DNA of 64,000 bases, taken from contig NZ_JACFRN010000006.1 in the NCBI RefSeq assembly GCF_016100975.1, forward strand, positions 1-64,000. Reading direction: 5' to 3'. The DNA comes from Lactobacillus sp. W8174. Its GTDB lineage: Bacteria > Bacillota > Bacilli > Lactobacillales > Lactobacillaceae. The first letter of the stretch is position 1. The number at the start of each line of letters is the position of its first letter. This document shows, in pieces, positions 18,138 through 27,126 of this stretch. Both the position numbers and the translations under genes were made by a program. The notes beneath the pieces were generated by a model. The model ran no database searches, was not told the origin of the DNA, and was given only the letters and a program-made list of their open reading frames with translations.

Positions 18138-20060
18138 ATGATAATTGCTCAAGGACACGATTTAGAAAAACAATTCGGTGCCAACACATTATTTAAAAAC
18201 GTCAATTTTTCAATTGACTCAAATGCAAGAATAGGTCTCATTGGACCCAACGGTGTCGGTAAAACGACCTTGCTTAAGATTATGACCGGCGAAGAAGAAG
18301 CCACACATGGTGACTTCACCATCAATAAAAATATTGATGTCGGCTATATTGCTCAAGAAAATGATTTAAATGAAAATAAAACTATTTGGGATGAAATGCT
18401 GTCTGTTTTTACTCCCCTAATTAATATGGGTAAAAAGATAAGGGATTTACAAGAAGAAATGTCTGCAAATCCACAAAAAAAGGACCTGCTAAAACAATAT
18501 GACCAGTTGCAATACAGCTTCGAACAACAAGGTGGATACACCTACCAGGCCGATATCAAAAGTATTTTGAACGGATTTAATTTTCCTGAAGCAACTTGGA
18601 CTAAAAATGTTGGCAGCCTTTCTGGGGGAGAAAAAACGCGGCTTTCTTTTGTTAAGTTGTTATTGCGCAAACCCCCATTATTACTGCTTGATGAACCTAC
18701 CAACTATCTGGATTTAGACACACTAGACTGGCTTGAAAATTACCTTAAAAACTATTCTGGTGCTATTTTGGTAATTTCCCATGATCAATATTTTTTGGAT
18801 AATTTAGCAACACAGATTTTTGAATTACAATTTGGCAAATTAACTGTATTTAAAGGAAATTATTCTGCCTATGTCGCTGAACGTCAATTACGTGACCTTC
18901 AACAAGAAGAAGCATACGAAAAGCAACAAGAAAAAATCAAAAAAGACGAAGAATTTATTCAAAAAAATATTGTAAGAGCTAAAACTACTAAGAGAGCACA
19001 AAGTCGGCGCAAGCAACTGGAAAAAATGGAACGAATTAGTCCGCCCAAGCACAAAAACAAAGTCAGAATTAATTTTCAAAGCGAGCGACCATCTGGTAAA
19101 GAAGTGCTAATTTTACGTGATTTAACTATTGGCTATCCCACAAAAACAATGGTTCACGGTATTTCTCTGCAAATTAATAAAGGTGACCGTGTAGCCGTTA
19201 TTGGTCAAAATGGTATTGGTAAATCAACTTTACTAAAAACCGTTATGAAGGAGTTAAAACCGAAAAAAGGCTCAATCAAATATGGAGCTTCGTTAGACAT
19301 CGGCTACTATGATCAAGAACTGCAAGGGCTTGATCCAGGTAAAACTGTAATCGATACAGTTTGGGACCGTCATAAAACAATGCCTGAAAAAGATGTGAGG
19401 TCAATTTTAGCCAGTTTCTTATTCACAGCAAAAGATATTGATAAAACTGTAGGTCAGCTTTCCGGTGGTCAAAAAGCGAGATTAACTCTAACAGTTTTGT
19501 CGCTTGAGCATAATAATTTTTTATTGATGGATGAACCCACAAACCACTTGGATCTCGAAGCCAAGGAGGTTTTAGAACAGGCACTACAGAACTATGATGG
19601 TACTTTACTTTTCGTTTCTCACGACCGCTATTTCATCAATCAGTTAGCAAATAAGATTGTAGAAATTAAAAACGGTGTTGCTCAAGTATATGAAGGTGAT
19701 TATAGTTATTATCTAGATGAAAAGAATAAGCAAGACCCAGCCTCCGAAAATGAATCATCTGAGAATAGTGAAATAGTAGAGCCTGAACAAAATAAAAATA
19801 GATTGTCCTATCAGGAGCAAAAGTTGCGCGATTCACAAAAGCGTAAATTGCAAAGAGAAGTTGAAAATACCGAAAATAAAATTGAAAAGTTAGAAAAAGA
19901 GCAAAAAGATATTCAATCTCAAATGGCTGATCCAGCAATTGCTACTAATTTTGACAAATTAGGTCCCTTGCAAGAACAGCTTAGCGCTGTACAAAAACAA
20001 CTGGACGATGCAAATGATGCTTGGGAAAATGCATTGAATAAACTGGATAGCTTTGACTAA
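18138..20060 (+). CDS. ydiF: ABC-F family ATPase (YdiF type)
   Basis: A 640-residue soluble protein with two ATPase domains and no membrane segments, thus an ABC-F factor acting on the ribosome rather than a transporter. Walker A motifs are GPNGVGKTT (36-44) and GQNGIGKST (about 357); signatures are LSGGEKTRL and LSGGQKARL; Walker B motifs are LLLLDEPTNYLDL and LLMDEPTNHLDL. A charged linker separates the domains and a C-terminal coiled coil (about 545-630) follows. In Bacillus the homologue ydiF sits between tsaD and rex; here it holds that place but is on the opposite strand. A role in antibiotic resistance cannot be told from sequence. Confidence 0.9.
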   Translation: MIIAQGHDLEKQFGANTLFKNVNFSIDSNARIGLIGPNGVGKTTLLKIMTGEEEATHGDFTINKNIDVGYIAQENDLNENKTIWDEMLSVFTPLINMGKKIRDLQEEMSANPQKKDLLKQYDQLQYSFEQQGGYTYQADIKSILNGFNFPEATWTKNVGSLSGGEKTRLSFVKLLLRKPPLLLLDEPTNYLDLDTLDWLENYLKNYSGAILVISHDQYFLDNLATQIFELQFGKLTVFKGNYSAYVAERQLRDLQQEEAYEKQQEKIKKDEEFIQKNIVRAKTTKRAQSRRKQLEKMERISPPKHKNKVRINFQSERPSGKEVLILRDLTIGYPTKTMVHGISLQINKGDRVAVIGQNGIGKSTLLKTVMKELKPKKGSIKYGASLDIGYYDQELQGLDPGKTVIDTVWDRHKTMPEKDVRSILASFLFTAKDIDKTVGQLSGGQKARLTLTVLSLEHNNFLLMDEPTNHLDLEAKEVLEQALQNYDGTLLFVSHDRYFINQLANKIVEIKNGVAQVYEGDYSYYLDEKNKQDPASENESSENSEIVEPEQNKNRLSYQEQKLRDSQKRKLQREVENTENKIEKLEKEQKDIQSQMADPAIATNFDKLGPLQEQLSAVQKQLDDANDAWENALNKLDSFD

Positions 20061-20360
20061 AATAATATATATTAAGTTAACACAACTCCAAAATAAGATT
20101 AACTAGCCTTTTATCTACCGTTTCTATTCTTAGCTAGTGCTAGATTTTTTTATTAACTATTAATAAAATTTTCTTTTTATTTATAAATACGTAATAATTA
20201 TCAGACGCAAAAAAGATCTTTATACTATTGCTTTTAAAATTGTAGTTGTTTAAACTTAAAGATAATAATTTTACTGGCTCTATCAAAAATAAATTGGGAG
20301 GTGCACATGGGAAAATTACGTATTGCTCTTTAATTTTCAATTAGTTAAGGAGGAATAAAA
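20061..20360. other. AT-rich intergenic region
   Basis: 300 bases without a convincing gene. ACTAGC (near 20102) and GCTAGT (near 20135), then a T-run at 20148, could be a weak terminator for the ABC-F gene. TTGTAG (20240-20245) and TAATAA (20263-20268), 17 bases apart, may be a promoter for the acetyltransferase. A GGGAGG ribosome site precedes an eight-codon frame at 20307-20333. A minus-strand open stretch here looks spurious. Confidence 0.5.
20307..20333 (+). other. Eight-codon frame with a strong ribosome site
   Basis: ATG followed by seven codons (MGKLRIAL) and TAA, preceded by GGGAGGTG 5 bases upstream. It ends 27 bases before the acetyltransferase start. It could be a leader peptide or the remnant of a lost gene start. 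Confidence 0.3.
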
Positions 20361-20765
20361 ATGAAATATATAGCTGACAAAAATATCGCTATGGAACAAC
20401 TTATAAATTTATACACAAGCGTAGGTTGGAGTTCTTATACGCAAAACCCCCGGCAACTGCAAAAGGCAGTTGTAAATTCGCTTTTTGCTATTGGCGCTTA
20501 TGATCAAAACCAGTTAGTAGGATTAATCAGAGTAGTTGGTGATGGTCTGACCATCATTTATATCCAAGATTTACTTGTTAATCCTGCTTATCAAAGACGA
20601 GGAATTGGTACGAAATTAATAAATAGCGTGCTAAAGAAATATAATTCTGTAAGACAGAAAGTTTTGTTGACAGAAAATACCGTTAAAACGCGCAGGTTTT
20701 ATGAGAGTTGTAATTTTCATCCGTGTGACAAATACAACTTGATTGCTTTCTACAAAGATTTTTAA
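20361..20765 (+). CDS. GNAT family N-acetyltransferase
   Basis: A 134-residue protein with the single GNAT fold. The central acetyl-CoA site appears as LLVNPAYQRRGIGTKLINSVL (about 72-92), with a Tyr/Phe-rich C-terminal strand (FYESCNFHP). A strong AAGGAGG ribosome site precedes the ATG. It is transcribed alone between two hairpins. The substrate is unknown; small single-domain enzymes of this kind often acetylate amines or antibiotics, but nothing here identifies one. Confidence 0.85.
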   Translation: MKYIADKNIAMEQLINLYTSVGWSSYTQNPRQLQKAVVNSLFAIGAYDQNQLVGLIRVVGDGLTIIYIQDLLVNPAYQRRGIGTKLINSVLKKYNSVRQKVLLTENTVKTRRFYESCNFHPCDKYNLIAFYKDF

Positions 20766-20772
20766 GAGATAA

Positions 20773-20814
20773 TAAGGAGTCCGGGAAAAAACTATCTTTT
20801 CCCAGACTCCTTTG
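20773..20814 (+). terminator. Terminator after the acetyltransferase
   Basis: AAGGAGTC-C-GGGAAAA pairs with TTTTCCC-A-GACTCCTTT, a long stem with one mismatch and a short loop, 8 bases after the stop codon. Confidence 0.8.
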
Positions 20815-21170
20815 CTCAATATTTTATCTTTTAGTGCTAAGAAGAGCTCACACCAATCTAGTTGACTTTATCATGGTAGGTACCTTATAACCTAGTTAGA
20901 ATAGATAATACTGTAGCACTAAAATTTACACAGCAAGTCAAGATATTATTGAATATTAAATCTGTATATATTTATTTAATCAAAATGGGAAACTCTGTTG
21001 AAATGAGTTTCCCACTTTGTAATAACGAGTATGTTATTACATGTTATATATTTTTACACTTAATTTTAAAAGACTTTTGAGTAAGCATAATTTAAATAAA
21101 CAAATGAACGTTTAAAGTTATGATAACACTAGGTTAGAAGTAAAAATATTGATTTAAAAAATATAAAATT
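20815..21170. other. Intergenic region with inverted repeats
   Basis: About 355 bases without a gene. A perfect 11-base inverted repeat (TTTTAGTGCTA at 20829-20839, TAGCACTAAAA at 20914-20924) encloses 74 bases that hold a smaller hairpin (TAGGT/ACCTA). Then come a hairpin TGGGAAACTC/GAGTTTCCCA (20987-21015), a likely terminator for the ABC exporter on the minus strand, and TAATAAC/GTTATTA (21021-21040). The enclosed segment could be a small RNA or a miniature repeat; I see no coding potential. Confidence 0.5.
20984..21018 (-). terminator. Probable terminator of the ABC exporter operon
   Basis: TGGGAAACTC and GAGTTTCCCA (10-base arms, 9-base loop), followed on the minus strand by TTTT. It lies 155 bases beyond the last permease gene, further than usual. 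Confidence 0.5.
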
Positions 21171-22340
21171 TTATTCTTTGTATTTTATATGACTGGACAG
21201 TAAAATCAAAATAGCAATTATTAAAATTGAACAGCACAGTGTTAAAAGCCCTGTCGTATAGTTCAACTGCATATTTTGATAATTCATTCCTAAATTGCCA
21301 GATACTATGTCAACTGCGTTCAGGTAAGTCATTGGCAACCAGGCGCAAATCTTACGCAACGGCTCAACGATCATAGTTGCAATGTTAAGCCCTGGGACAA
21401 ATAAAATAGCGATAAGTAATGCTGGTAATTTATCACGAAAAATTCGGGCAAGGAACTGAACTAAGACAACCTCGAAGATCAAGGTAAGTGCCTGCAATAC
21501 AATTACTTTAATAATAAAGCTGCCAGTAGTTACACATTTAATAAGGGGACCACTAACTGTATATTGAACTATGATATAAGGGAAGGATAAACTACCAGTA
21601 CCAGAAATAAGGAAAGATGCAATAAATAATACTAAGTTAATCCCTAAAAAACTACCAAGAGTCAGGACTATTCCTGCTATGGTATTCGAAATCATTAAAT
21701 TATTTTTTTCAAGCGGTAATAATTGCGCCGTATCTAACTTTTGATGGTAAGAATCAGTTAAAAGCAAAGTTAATAAAAACAGAGCAACAAGAGTAAATAC
21801 GTAAGGCAAATATTGCTGATTTAGTTGCAGTAAGAACTGCCAGCCTGTTACTGGCATATCCTGACTTTCATAAGGCAAAGGCTCATGGCGTAAATAGTTA
21901 AAGAATTGCAGTTTTTTCTCTACATTTATTCTTGAATTTAGGCCTGCTAAATCTTGACCATTTGATGAAATAGTTTGTTCTTGCTTTTTTTGTTGCCACA
22001 TAATCGTGTAGGCTTTGCGCCAGTTACCTTTATTTGCCGCATTTAGGACTTGTTTATCTTGCTTAACTACTTCTTGGTTTTGCTTAATAGCGGCTTTAGT
22101 ATCATGGTAAACTTCAGTTTTTGATTTTTGTTTATCCTGTTTAAGTAATCTTTGCTGCCGGTTAATTTCTTTTTGGCGGTAAGCAATCTCTGATTTAGCC
22201 CCCGCCTGCAAGGAAAATTGGGGATTAGTACGAATATTCATGAATAAGACAGTACCCATTAATAAGAGTAAAATTGCTAAGCAAACTGGGGTTAGCTTAT
22301 TCTTAAATACTTTTTTAAGCTGAAAAGCCAAATAGGACAT
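21171..22340 (-). CDS. ABC transporter permease, second copy
   Basis: A 389-residue membrane protein: one N-terminal helix (about 15-33), a long extracellular segment rich in Lys, Gln and Asn with coiled-coil character (residues 45-125), then about five helices (170-385). It resembles ABC-2-type exporter permeases. It overlaps the upstream permease by one base (TAATG) and has exactly the same length and layout, so the two are tandem duplicates likely forming a heterodimer with the ATPase at 23509. The substrate is unknown; peptides, bacteriocins or envelope-active compounds are the usual cargo of such three-gene systems. Confidence 0.75.
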   Translation of the reverse strand: MSYLAFQLKKVFKNKLTPVCLAILLLLMGTVLFMNIRTNPQFSLQAGAKSEIAYRQKEINRQQRLLKQDKQKSKTEVYHDTKAAIKQNQEVVKQDKQVLNAANKGNWRKAYTIMWQQKKQEQTISSNGQDLAGLNSRINVEKKLQFFNYLRHEPLPYESQDMPVTGWQFLLQLNQQYLPYVFTLVALFLLTLLLTDSYHQKLDTAQLLPLEKNNLMISNTIAGIVLTLGSFLGINLVLFIASFLISGTGSLSFPYIIVQYTVSGPLIKCVTTGSFIIKVIVLQALTLIFEVVLVQFLARIFRDKLPALLIAILFVPGLNIATMIVEPLRKICAWLPMTYLNAVDIVSGNLGMNYQNMQLNYTTGLLTLCCSILIIAILILLSSHIKYKE

Positions 22341-23509
22341 TATGCCAGTCTCCCATTTCTATGTGCAATAGTTGTAATGCGATCAATTAAAAGTACCAAC
22401 AAGAATAATAATATAGAACTTAGTATTAAGGTAAACACACCATTTGAAAAGTTAATCGCGGAATTATTCATTGTATAGGCTGTTTTGTTTGATACAATAT
22501 TTAAAACTCCTAAATAAGTACCCGGAAGCCACTGCGCAATCTTCTCCAACGGAATAATAAAAATTGTAATAAAATGACCGCCTAATAAAAGCAACAGCGA
22601 AACTAACAGTGTCGGTAACTGGTTATGAAAGATTTTAGCAACCAGCTGCACAAACAAAACCAAAAATATGAAATTTAATAGCTGCAGTATAACTGCTTGG
22701 GGCAACAATTTGGCAGTCGGAACAATCCCTGGCATCAAGTGGTCGTTAACCAGATGGTGAATGATGTAAGGATAGTCACTGCGACCAGTACCAAAAATGC
22801 TCGCTGCTCCACCGAAAACTAATAAGTTTAGTAATAGAAAAATAAAGCTGACAACTAATAGCCCAACAATATTATTAGTCAGAGTACTTTGCAAGCGATT
22901 AATTGGCAAGACAGTCGAAATGTTAAGACCATTTTTATAAGAACCAGTAAATAAATAAGTCAAAACAAAAATCATTACTAAACTAAATAAGACGGGCAAA
23001 TAGTTTTCATTCAAATCTAACAAAAACTGTATCCCGGTGACTGCGCTGTCGCTTTCATAAGGCATAGGGTGAGCTATGAGATATTTTAAGCGCAGTATTA
23101 CACTTTTATGTCCATCTTTTTCATCCGAACTTAGATCAGTCAATTTGCCATTTTGTTCCCTTTTTAATTTGGTCTCATAAACTTGCTTCCAGTGATCGTG
23201 ATTAATATTATCAACAAAGGCTTGATCTTTTTTTAATTCCTTTTCAGTTTGTTTGATATCTTTTTCAGTGGCCTTATATGATTTTCCTTGCGGTGAATAT
23301 CGTTTGAGTGCTTGACGATCCGCTTGTAAGGCTTCCTTTTTCATGGCAATCTGTCCTTGAGCATCTCCTTTTAAAGAACCAGTACCACTGAGCTGAGTAG
23401 ACTTCATGTATAGCAAGCCAAAAGAAATTAATAATAAAATAACCACTGAAATAATTGTTAGATTGTGTTTAGTAACTTTTTTTAGTTGCAATGAAAAATA
23501 TGAGCTCAT
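22340..23509 (-). CDS. ABC transporter permease, first copy
   Basis: A 389-residue membrane protein with the same plan as its downstream neighbour: an N-terminal membrane helix, an extracellular coiled-coil-like region (KKEALQADRQALKRY ... IKQTEKELKKDQAF, residues 50-120) and five more helices. Shared stretches such as HPMPYES/HEPLPYES, LLDLNENYLP/LLQLNQQYLP and QLVAKIFHNQLPTLL/QFLARIFRDKLPALL show common ancestry. Its start overlaps the stop of the ATPase gene by one base, and its stop overlaps the next start likewise, so the three genes are tightly coupled. Confidence 0.75.
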   Translation of the reverse strand: MSSYFSLQLKKVTKHNLTIISVVILLLISFGLLYMKSTQLSGTGSLKGDAQGQIAMKKEALQADRQALKRYSPQGKSYKATEKDIKQTEKELKKDQAFVDNINHDHWKQVYETKLKREQNGKLTDLSSDEKDGHKSVILRLKYLIAHPMPYESDSAVTGIQFLLDLNENYLPVLFSLVMIFVLTYLFTGSYKNGLNISTVLPINRLQSTLTNNIVGLLVVSFIFLLLNLLVFGGAASIFGTGRSDYPYIIHHLVNDHLMPGIVPTAKLLPQAVILQLLNFIFLVLFVQLVAKIFHNQLPTLLVSLLLLLGGHFITIFIIPLEKIAQWLPGTYLGVLNIVSNKTAYTMNNSAINFSNGVFTLILSSILLFLLVLLIDRITTIAHRNGRLA

Positions 23510-24129
23510 TAGTCTACCTCGTGCATCATTTGTTTTTGTAAAACGAGGCGGTGTAAGTTATTCACTTTAATCTCGCTGCTATAGTGAGAGGTTAGAATAA
23601 TACATTTATTACGCTGAGTCACCTCATCATTTAGTCTTTCATAAAGAACTGTGCGACTTTCTTCATCAAGACCATTAGTGATCTCGTCCATCAAGTAATA
23701 TTCAGCGTCACTAAATAAGTACATGGCCACAATCAATTTTTGTTTCATTCCGAGCGAATACTTTTTAATTGGGACTTTGACATACTCACGTACACCCAAG
23801 AAATCAAGTTCTTGATCAAGGTCGACATTAGAATGCCATTGTCTTTTCACGAATTTTAAGTAATCAAGGCTAGTTAAATTGACGTTGAACCATTCATTAC
23901 TTTCAAAGAAAAAAAGCTTACGCTTATTTTTGGCATACGGTTTTCCATCTAGTAAGACTTTACCAGAAGAAGCTGGAATTAGATCCGTAACAGCACGCAA
24001 GAAACTTGTTTTACCAGAACCGTTTTCTGCAGCAATTTGATAAAATTGACCGGGTGCAAAATGATAGGAAAAATCGTGCAGGATTGGCTGCCTGGTTTTG
24101 AGCGATAGGTTTTGGACTGTTAACATCAT
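23509..24129 (-). CDS. ABC transporter ATP-binding protein
   Basis: A 206-residue ATPase partner of the two permeases. Walker A is AENGSGKTS (about 34-42), the signature is YSLGMKQKL (a common variant of LSGGQ in exporters), Walker B is YYLMDEITNGLD, and the switch His appears in ILTSHYS. The length is at the short end of the family, as is typical for small exporters. It is the first gene of the unit, with GGAGA before the ATG. Confidence 0.88.
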   Translation of the reverse strand: MMLTVQNLSLKTRQPILHDFSYHFAPGQFYQIAAENGSGKTSFLRAVTDLIPASSGKVLLDGKPYAKNKRKLFFFESNEWFNVNLTSLDYLKFVKRQWHSNVDLDQELDFLGVREYVKVPIKKYSLGMKQKLIVAMYLFSDAEYYLMDEITNGLDEESRTVLYERLNDEVTQRNKCIILTSHYSSEIKVNNLHRLVLQKQMMHEVD

Positions 24130-24405
24130 TGTCTCCTTTTTGAATGGTGAATTAAGTTAAAAATGATAGAATACTATATCAGGATATCATTGAATTACAT
24201 CAATTTCATTGATTTTTTGACTAGGAATTTAAACATTTCCTCTATTTATTTGTAAGAACTTGGTTATATTTGAGTTTTATTAATAGTTCATCTTTATAAA
24301 ATTCATAATCAAAATGATTATCACATTTTTTATTTCTTGAACTTACTTTCTGATTTCCTACTCTACCTTTTTGACTTTATTATATTCAGGTAGGAAAACT
24401 AAATT

Positions 24406-24450
24406 AAAAAATGTCATATATGATTTTTTAAAAGCATATTTGACATTTTT
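24406..24450. repeat. Inverted repeat in the region before the ABC exporter
   Basis: AAAAATGTCA and TGACATTTTT are perfect 10-base arms around a 25-base spacer that continues the symmetry (ATATG/CATAT). It may be a regulator site or a bidirectional hairpin. Confidence 0.4.
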
Positions 24451-24673
24451 CAATACAAAATACTAGCATATTGATGATTGTACTTGGTACTAACTTTTGA
24501 GTGTTAGTATCGTGATACCTAAGAATTGCTTTATTAATTTTTTAGAAATGACTAGATTATTGTCCAAACTATAAAAATTCATAAAGTTAATGTTTAAAAT
24601 CTTTGACCTTAAAATGTACAATGATAAAAAAGGGTCTAGGAAAATGCTAGCCCCCTTAACTTAATAAAACTAA

Positions 24674-24709
24674 AGCCGGCAAACCACTTTTTTTAGTGGT
24701 TTGCCGGCT
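24674..24709 (-). terminator. Terminator after tsaD
   Basis: A perfect 15-base stem (AGCCGGCAAACCACT and AGTGGTTTGCCGGCT) with a 6-base T loop lies 43 bases beyond the tsaD stop codon and is followed on the minus strand by a T-rich stretch. Confidence 0.9.
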
Positions 24710-24751
24710 CTTTTAGTAAGATCACTGACCTTCTTTTTCCCCCAAACTCTT

Positions 24752-25801
24752 TTATTGCAACATTTCTGATGCGTAAGGTAATTCTAAAGATGGATCAGCA
24801 TCCAAAGTAAGATCAGCGAATTTTCCTTCTTGGTACAAGTTATAGGCGGCAGCACCAATCATTGCAGCATTATCTCCGCACAACTTTAACTCTGGCAAAA
24901 TTACTTTGGGTTGTAAATTCCGAGGCAGGTTTGCTATGTCATGGTTCATTCTTTCACGTAAACCATGGTTAGCGGCAACCCCTCCACCCATAATAAAAGT
25001 TTTTGGAGCATACTGTTTAATTGCCCTAATTGTTTTAGTTGCTAAAACATCAATTACTGCAGCTTGAAAACTGGCAGCCAAATCATATTTATTCAGGTCT
25101 TGATGAATTTGTTCAGCGTGATGATAGGTATTAATAAAAGCACTCTTTAAACCAGAAAAAGAAAAATCATAATCATCTTCTTTAATCATTGCTCGCGGAA
25201 AATCAAAGGTATCCTTTCCCTTCTGAGCCCATTCATCAATAGTTTTACCAGCTGGATAATTGACCCCCAAAACTCGGCCAATTTTATCATAAGCTTCTCC
25301 AGCCGCGTCATCCCTAGTATCGCCAACTATTTCAAAATGGGTTGAATCTTTTAACAATACAATTTCTGTATGACCGCCAGAAACTTGCAGAGCAAGAGCC
25401 GGATAAGAGATTTCTTCCTTTAACTGAGCTGCCATAATGTGACCCATGATGTGATCAACGCCAATTAAAGGAATACCTGTAGCCATTGAAGCAGCTTTTG
25501 CCGCGCTAACACCAATTAAAAGGGCACCTACCAAACCGGGTCCATAGGTTACCGCAATTGCATCAATATCTTTCCAAGCTGCGTGTGCTTCTTTCAGTGC
25601 TTCATTAGTAATTTGAGTAATAACTTCAATATGATGACGACTAGCAACCTCAGGAACAACACCCCCAAAACGTTGATGGCTTTTAATTTGAGTAGCTACT
25701 ATCAAACTTTCCACTTCTCTGCCATTTTTGACAACAGATGTCGAAGTCTCATCACACGAACTTTCAAAAGCCAAAATACGGATGTCTTTTTTATTTACCA
25801 A
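24752..25801 (-). CDS. tsaD: tRNA N6-adenosine threonylcarbamoyltransferase TsaD
   Basis: A 349-residue enzyme that, with TsaB and TsaE, transfers threonylcarbamoyl to A37 of ANN-reading tRNAs. Motifs: [15 protein letters not shown] at the start, the metal-binding [30 protein letters not shown] and [12 protein letters not shown]. The frame is open 30 codons further upstream, but this would run into rimI; the TTG at 25801 follows AAAGGA with 7-base spacing and gives the usual length. It lies 16 bases after rimI. Confidence 0.95.
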   Translation of the reverse strand: MVNKKDIRILAFESSCDETSTSVVKNGREVESLIVATQIKSHQRFGGVVPEVASRHHIEVITQITNEALKEAHAAWKDIDAIAVTYGPGLVGALLIGVSAAKAASMATGIPLIGVDHIMGHIMAAQLKEEISYPALALQVSGGHTEIVLLKDSTHFEIVGDTRDDAAGEAYDKIGRVLGVNYPAGKTIDEWAQKGKDTFDFPRAMIKEDDYDFSFSGLKSAFINTYHHAEQIHQDLNKYDLAASFQAAVIDVLATKTIRAIKQYAPKTFIMGGGVAANHGLRERMNHDIANLPRNLQPKVILPELKLCGDNAAMIGAAAYNLYQEGKFADLTLDADPSLELPYASEMLQ

Positions 25802-25817
25802 CTTAATTTCCTTTCTT

Positions 25818-26369
25818 TTAGTCACTTGCCAATTTAAGCACCATGTTAAAAGCATCTTGATGCGACCTCTGGTAATAATTAGGCCACACAAAACTCACTG
25901 TAAAACCTAACTTATAATATAAATTTTGAGCATTTAAATTATTATCTTTTACTTCCAAGCTAAGTTCTTTACAGTTTTTATTTTTAGCAATTTCAATCAC
26001 TTTTTTGATTAAATAAGTACCTATACCCTTTTTTTGCCAGACTGAATCAACCATCAGATTAGTAATATGTGCATTACTACCGTCAAAGCGCACACCAATT
26101 AAGCCAATGACACACTGAGTTTGCAATACCACTAAGTAAAGTGAATCATTTCTACTTATTTCAGTATGAAAAGCCTTTGAATTCCATGGTTGTTTCCCCC
26201 GATAAAGACTTTGTTCCAACAACAATATTGCAGAAATGTCTTTAACTTGGGCTTGCCTGATACTCAGACTAGATTGATTCACAGTGATTTCTTCTGGGAC
26301 AAACTTAATAAACTTTTCTTCTTTTGCTAAAAGCCAAAAAGACCGAAAATGTTTAAACTTCTTCCACAT
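25818..26369 (-). CDS. rimI: Ribosomal-protein-alanine acetyltransferase RimI-like
   Basis: A 183-residue GNAT protein, the likely N-terminal acetyltransferase of ribosomal protein S18. The GNAT core runs from [15 protein letters not shown] (about 36) through [23 protein letters not shown] (acetyl-CoA site) to [12 protein letters not shown] 35-residue basic segment precedes the core. The start at 26369 (MWKKFKHF) overlaps the end of tsaB by 17 bases; upstream in-frame starts lie deep inside tsaB and are unlikely. Position between tsaB and tsaD supports the name. Confidence 0.85.
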   Translation of the reverse strand: MWKKFKHFRSFWLLAKEEKFIKFVPEEITVNQSSLSIRQAQVKDISAILLLEQSLYRGKQPWNSKAFHTEISRNDSLYLVVLQTQCVIGLIGVRFDGSNAHITNLMVDSVWQKKGIGTYLIKKVIEIAKNKNCKELSLEVKDNNLNAQNLYYKLGFTVSFVWPNYYQRSHQDAFNMVLKLASD

Positions 26370-27099
26370 AATTGCTATCTGGTTTATAGGCTTCCCCTGT
26401 CTTATTATGCCAGTCAATTTCAGCTTGCGTGCGCCGCAAATAATTCGGCAATAATTGATCAGGGTCATCAGGTTGAGCATTCAAAGCCAGCTTACCTATT
26501 AAACCGGCATGAACAACATTCTGTTTTTCCGTGCCCAAACTGAAAGAAATATTTGTCTTTTTTATAGCTTCTTCCTGCTTTTCAAAGCCAGTCCCAACAT
26601 AAGTCACTCTTTCCAAATTGTTAGCTGTACAATATTCGGATATTGCACTTAAAAGAGTATCAATGTGATAGTGACCATCGGGAATCACGCAGACAGGTAC
26701 ATTACCATTTTCCTTATTTATATAAGCACCGGCAAAATAATTATTATTGCGAGCATCTATACCTGCTACTATTAACGTTGCTTGTTCATTGCAACTAGAA
26801 GCTAAAGCCTGTAAAGTAGACACACCAATTACATCCTTATGTAATATGCTGGCAAACATCTTAGCAGTAGTTACACCTATTCGCAAACCTGTATATGAAC
26901 CTGGTCCTATCGCAACGGCAAAGCGATCAATTTCAGCTAATTTCAGATTATGTTCTTTTAAAATTTGATCAATTAAGGGATCCAAATGAGCACTATGATT
27001 GCGGGCATCATACTCATTTTTTTCCGCAATAGTCTCACCATTATTATTTAAAGCTACGCTTAAATTATTTGTCGCAGTCGACATACTCAAAATTTTCAT
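26353..27099 (-). CDS. tsaB: tRNA threonylcarbamoyladenosine biosynthesis protein TsaB
   Basis: A 248-residue TsaD partner without catalytic metal site. The N-terminal ILSMSTATNNLSVALNN (ASKHA fold), the IGPGSYTGLRIG motif and VGVSTLQALA segment are typical. It leads the tsaB-rimI-tsaD unit, in the order known from Bacillus. The ribosome site is weak. Confidence 0.93.
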   Translation of the reverse strand: MKILSMSTATNNLSVALNNNGETIAEKNEYDARNHSAHLDPLIDQILKEHNLKLAEIDRFAVAIGPGSYTGLRIGVTTAKMFASILHKDVIGVSTLQALASSCNEQATLIVAGIDARNNNYFAGAYINKENGNVPVCVIPDGHYHIDTLLSAISEYCTANNLERVTYVGTGFEKQEEAIKKTNISFSLGTEKQNVVHAGLIGKLALNAQPDDPDQLLPNYLRRTQAEIDWHNKTGEAYKPDSNYVEEV

Positions 27100-27126
27100 T
27101 CTAAAATTTTTATACTCTTTTCAAAA

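Larger units (their letters stand above)
24130..24751. other. Intergenic region with several hairpins
   Basis: About 620 bases without a gene, AT-rich and full of inverted repeats: TCAAT/ATTGA (near 24195-24215) close to a possible ABC-operon promoter, AAAAATGTCA (24406-24415) with TGACATTTTT (24441-24450), GGTACTAAC (24486-24494) with GTTAGTATC (24503-24511), a GGGTCTAG/CTAGCCCC hairpin near 24631-24655, and the tsaD terminator at 24674-24709. No open frame with a ribosome site was found. Confidence 0.5.

Noticed and set aside
20140-20340. Minus-strand open frame of 66 codons in the region before the acetyltransferase
   Set aside because: No ribosome site, AT-driven composition and no resemblance to a known family; it overlaps the likely acetyltransferase promoter.
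25802-25891. Longer N-terminus for tsaD
   Set aside because: It would cover the end of rimI and adds residues not seen in the family; the TTG at 25801 has a good ribosome site.
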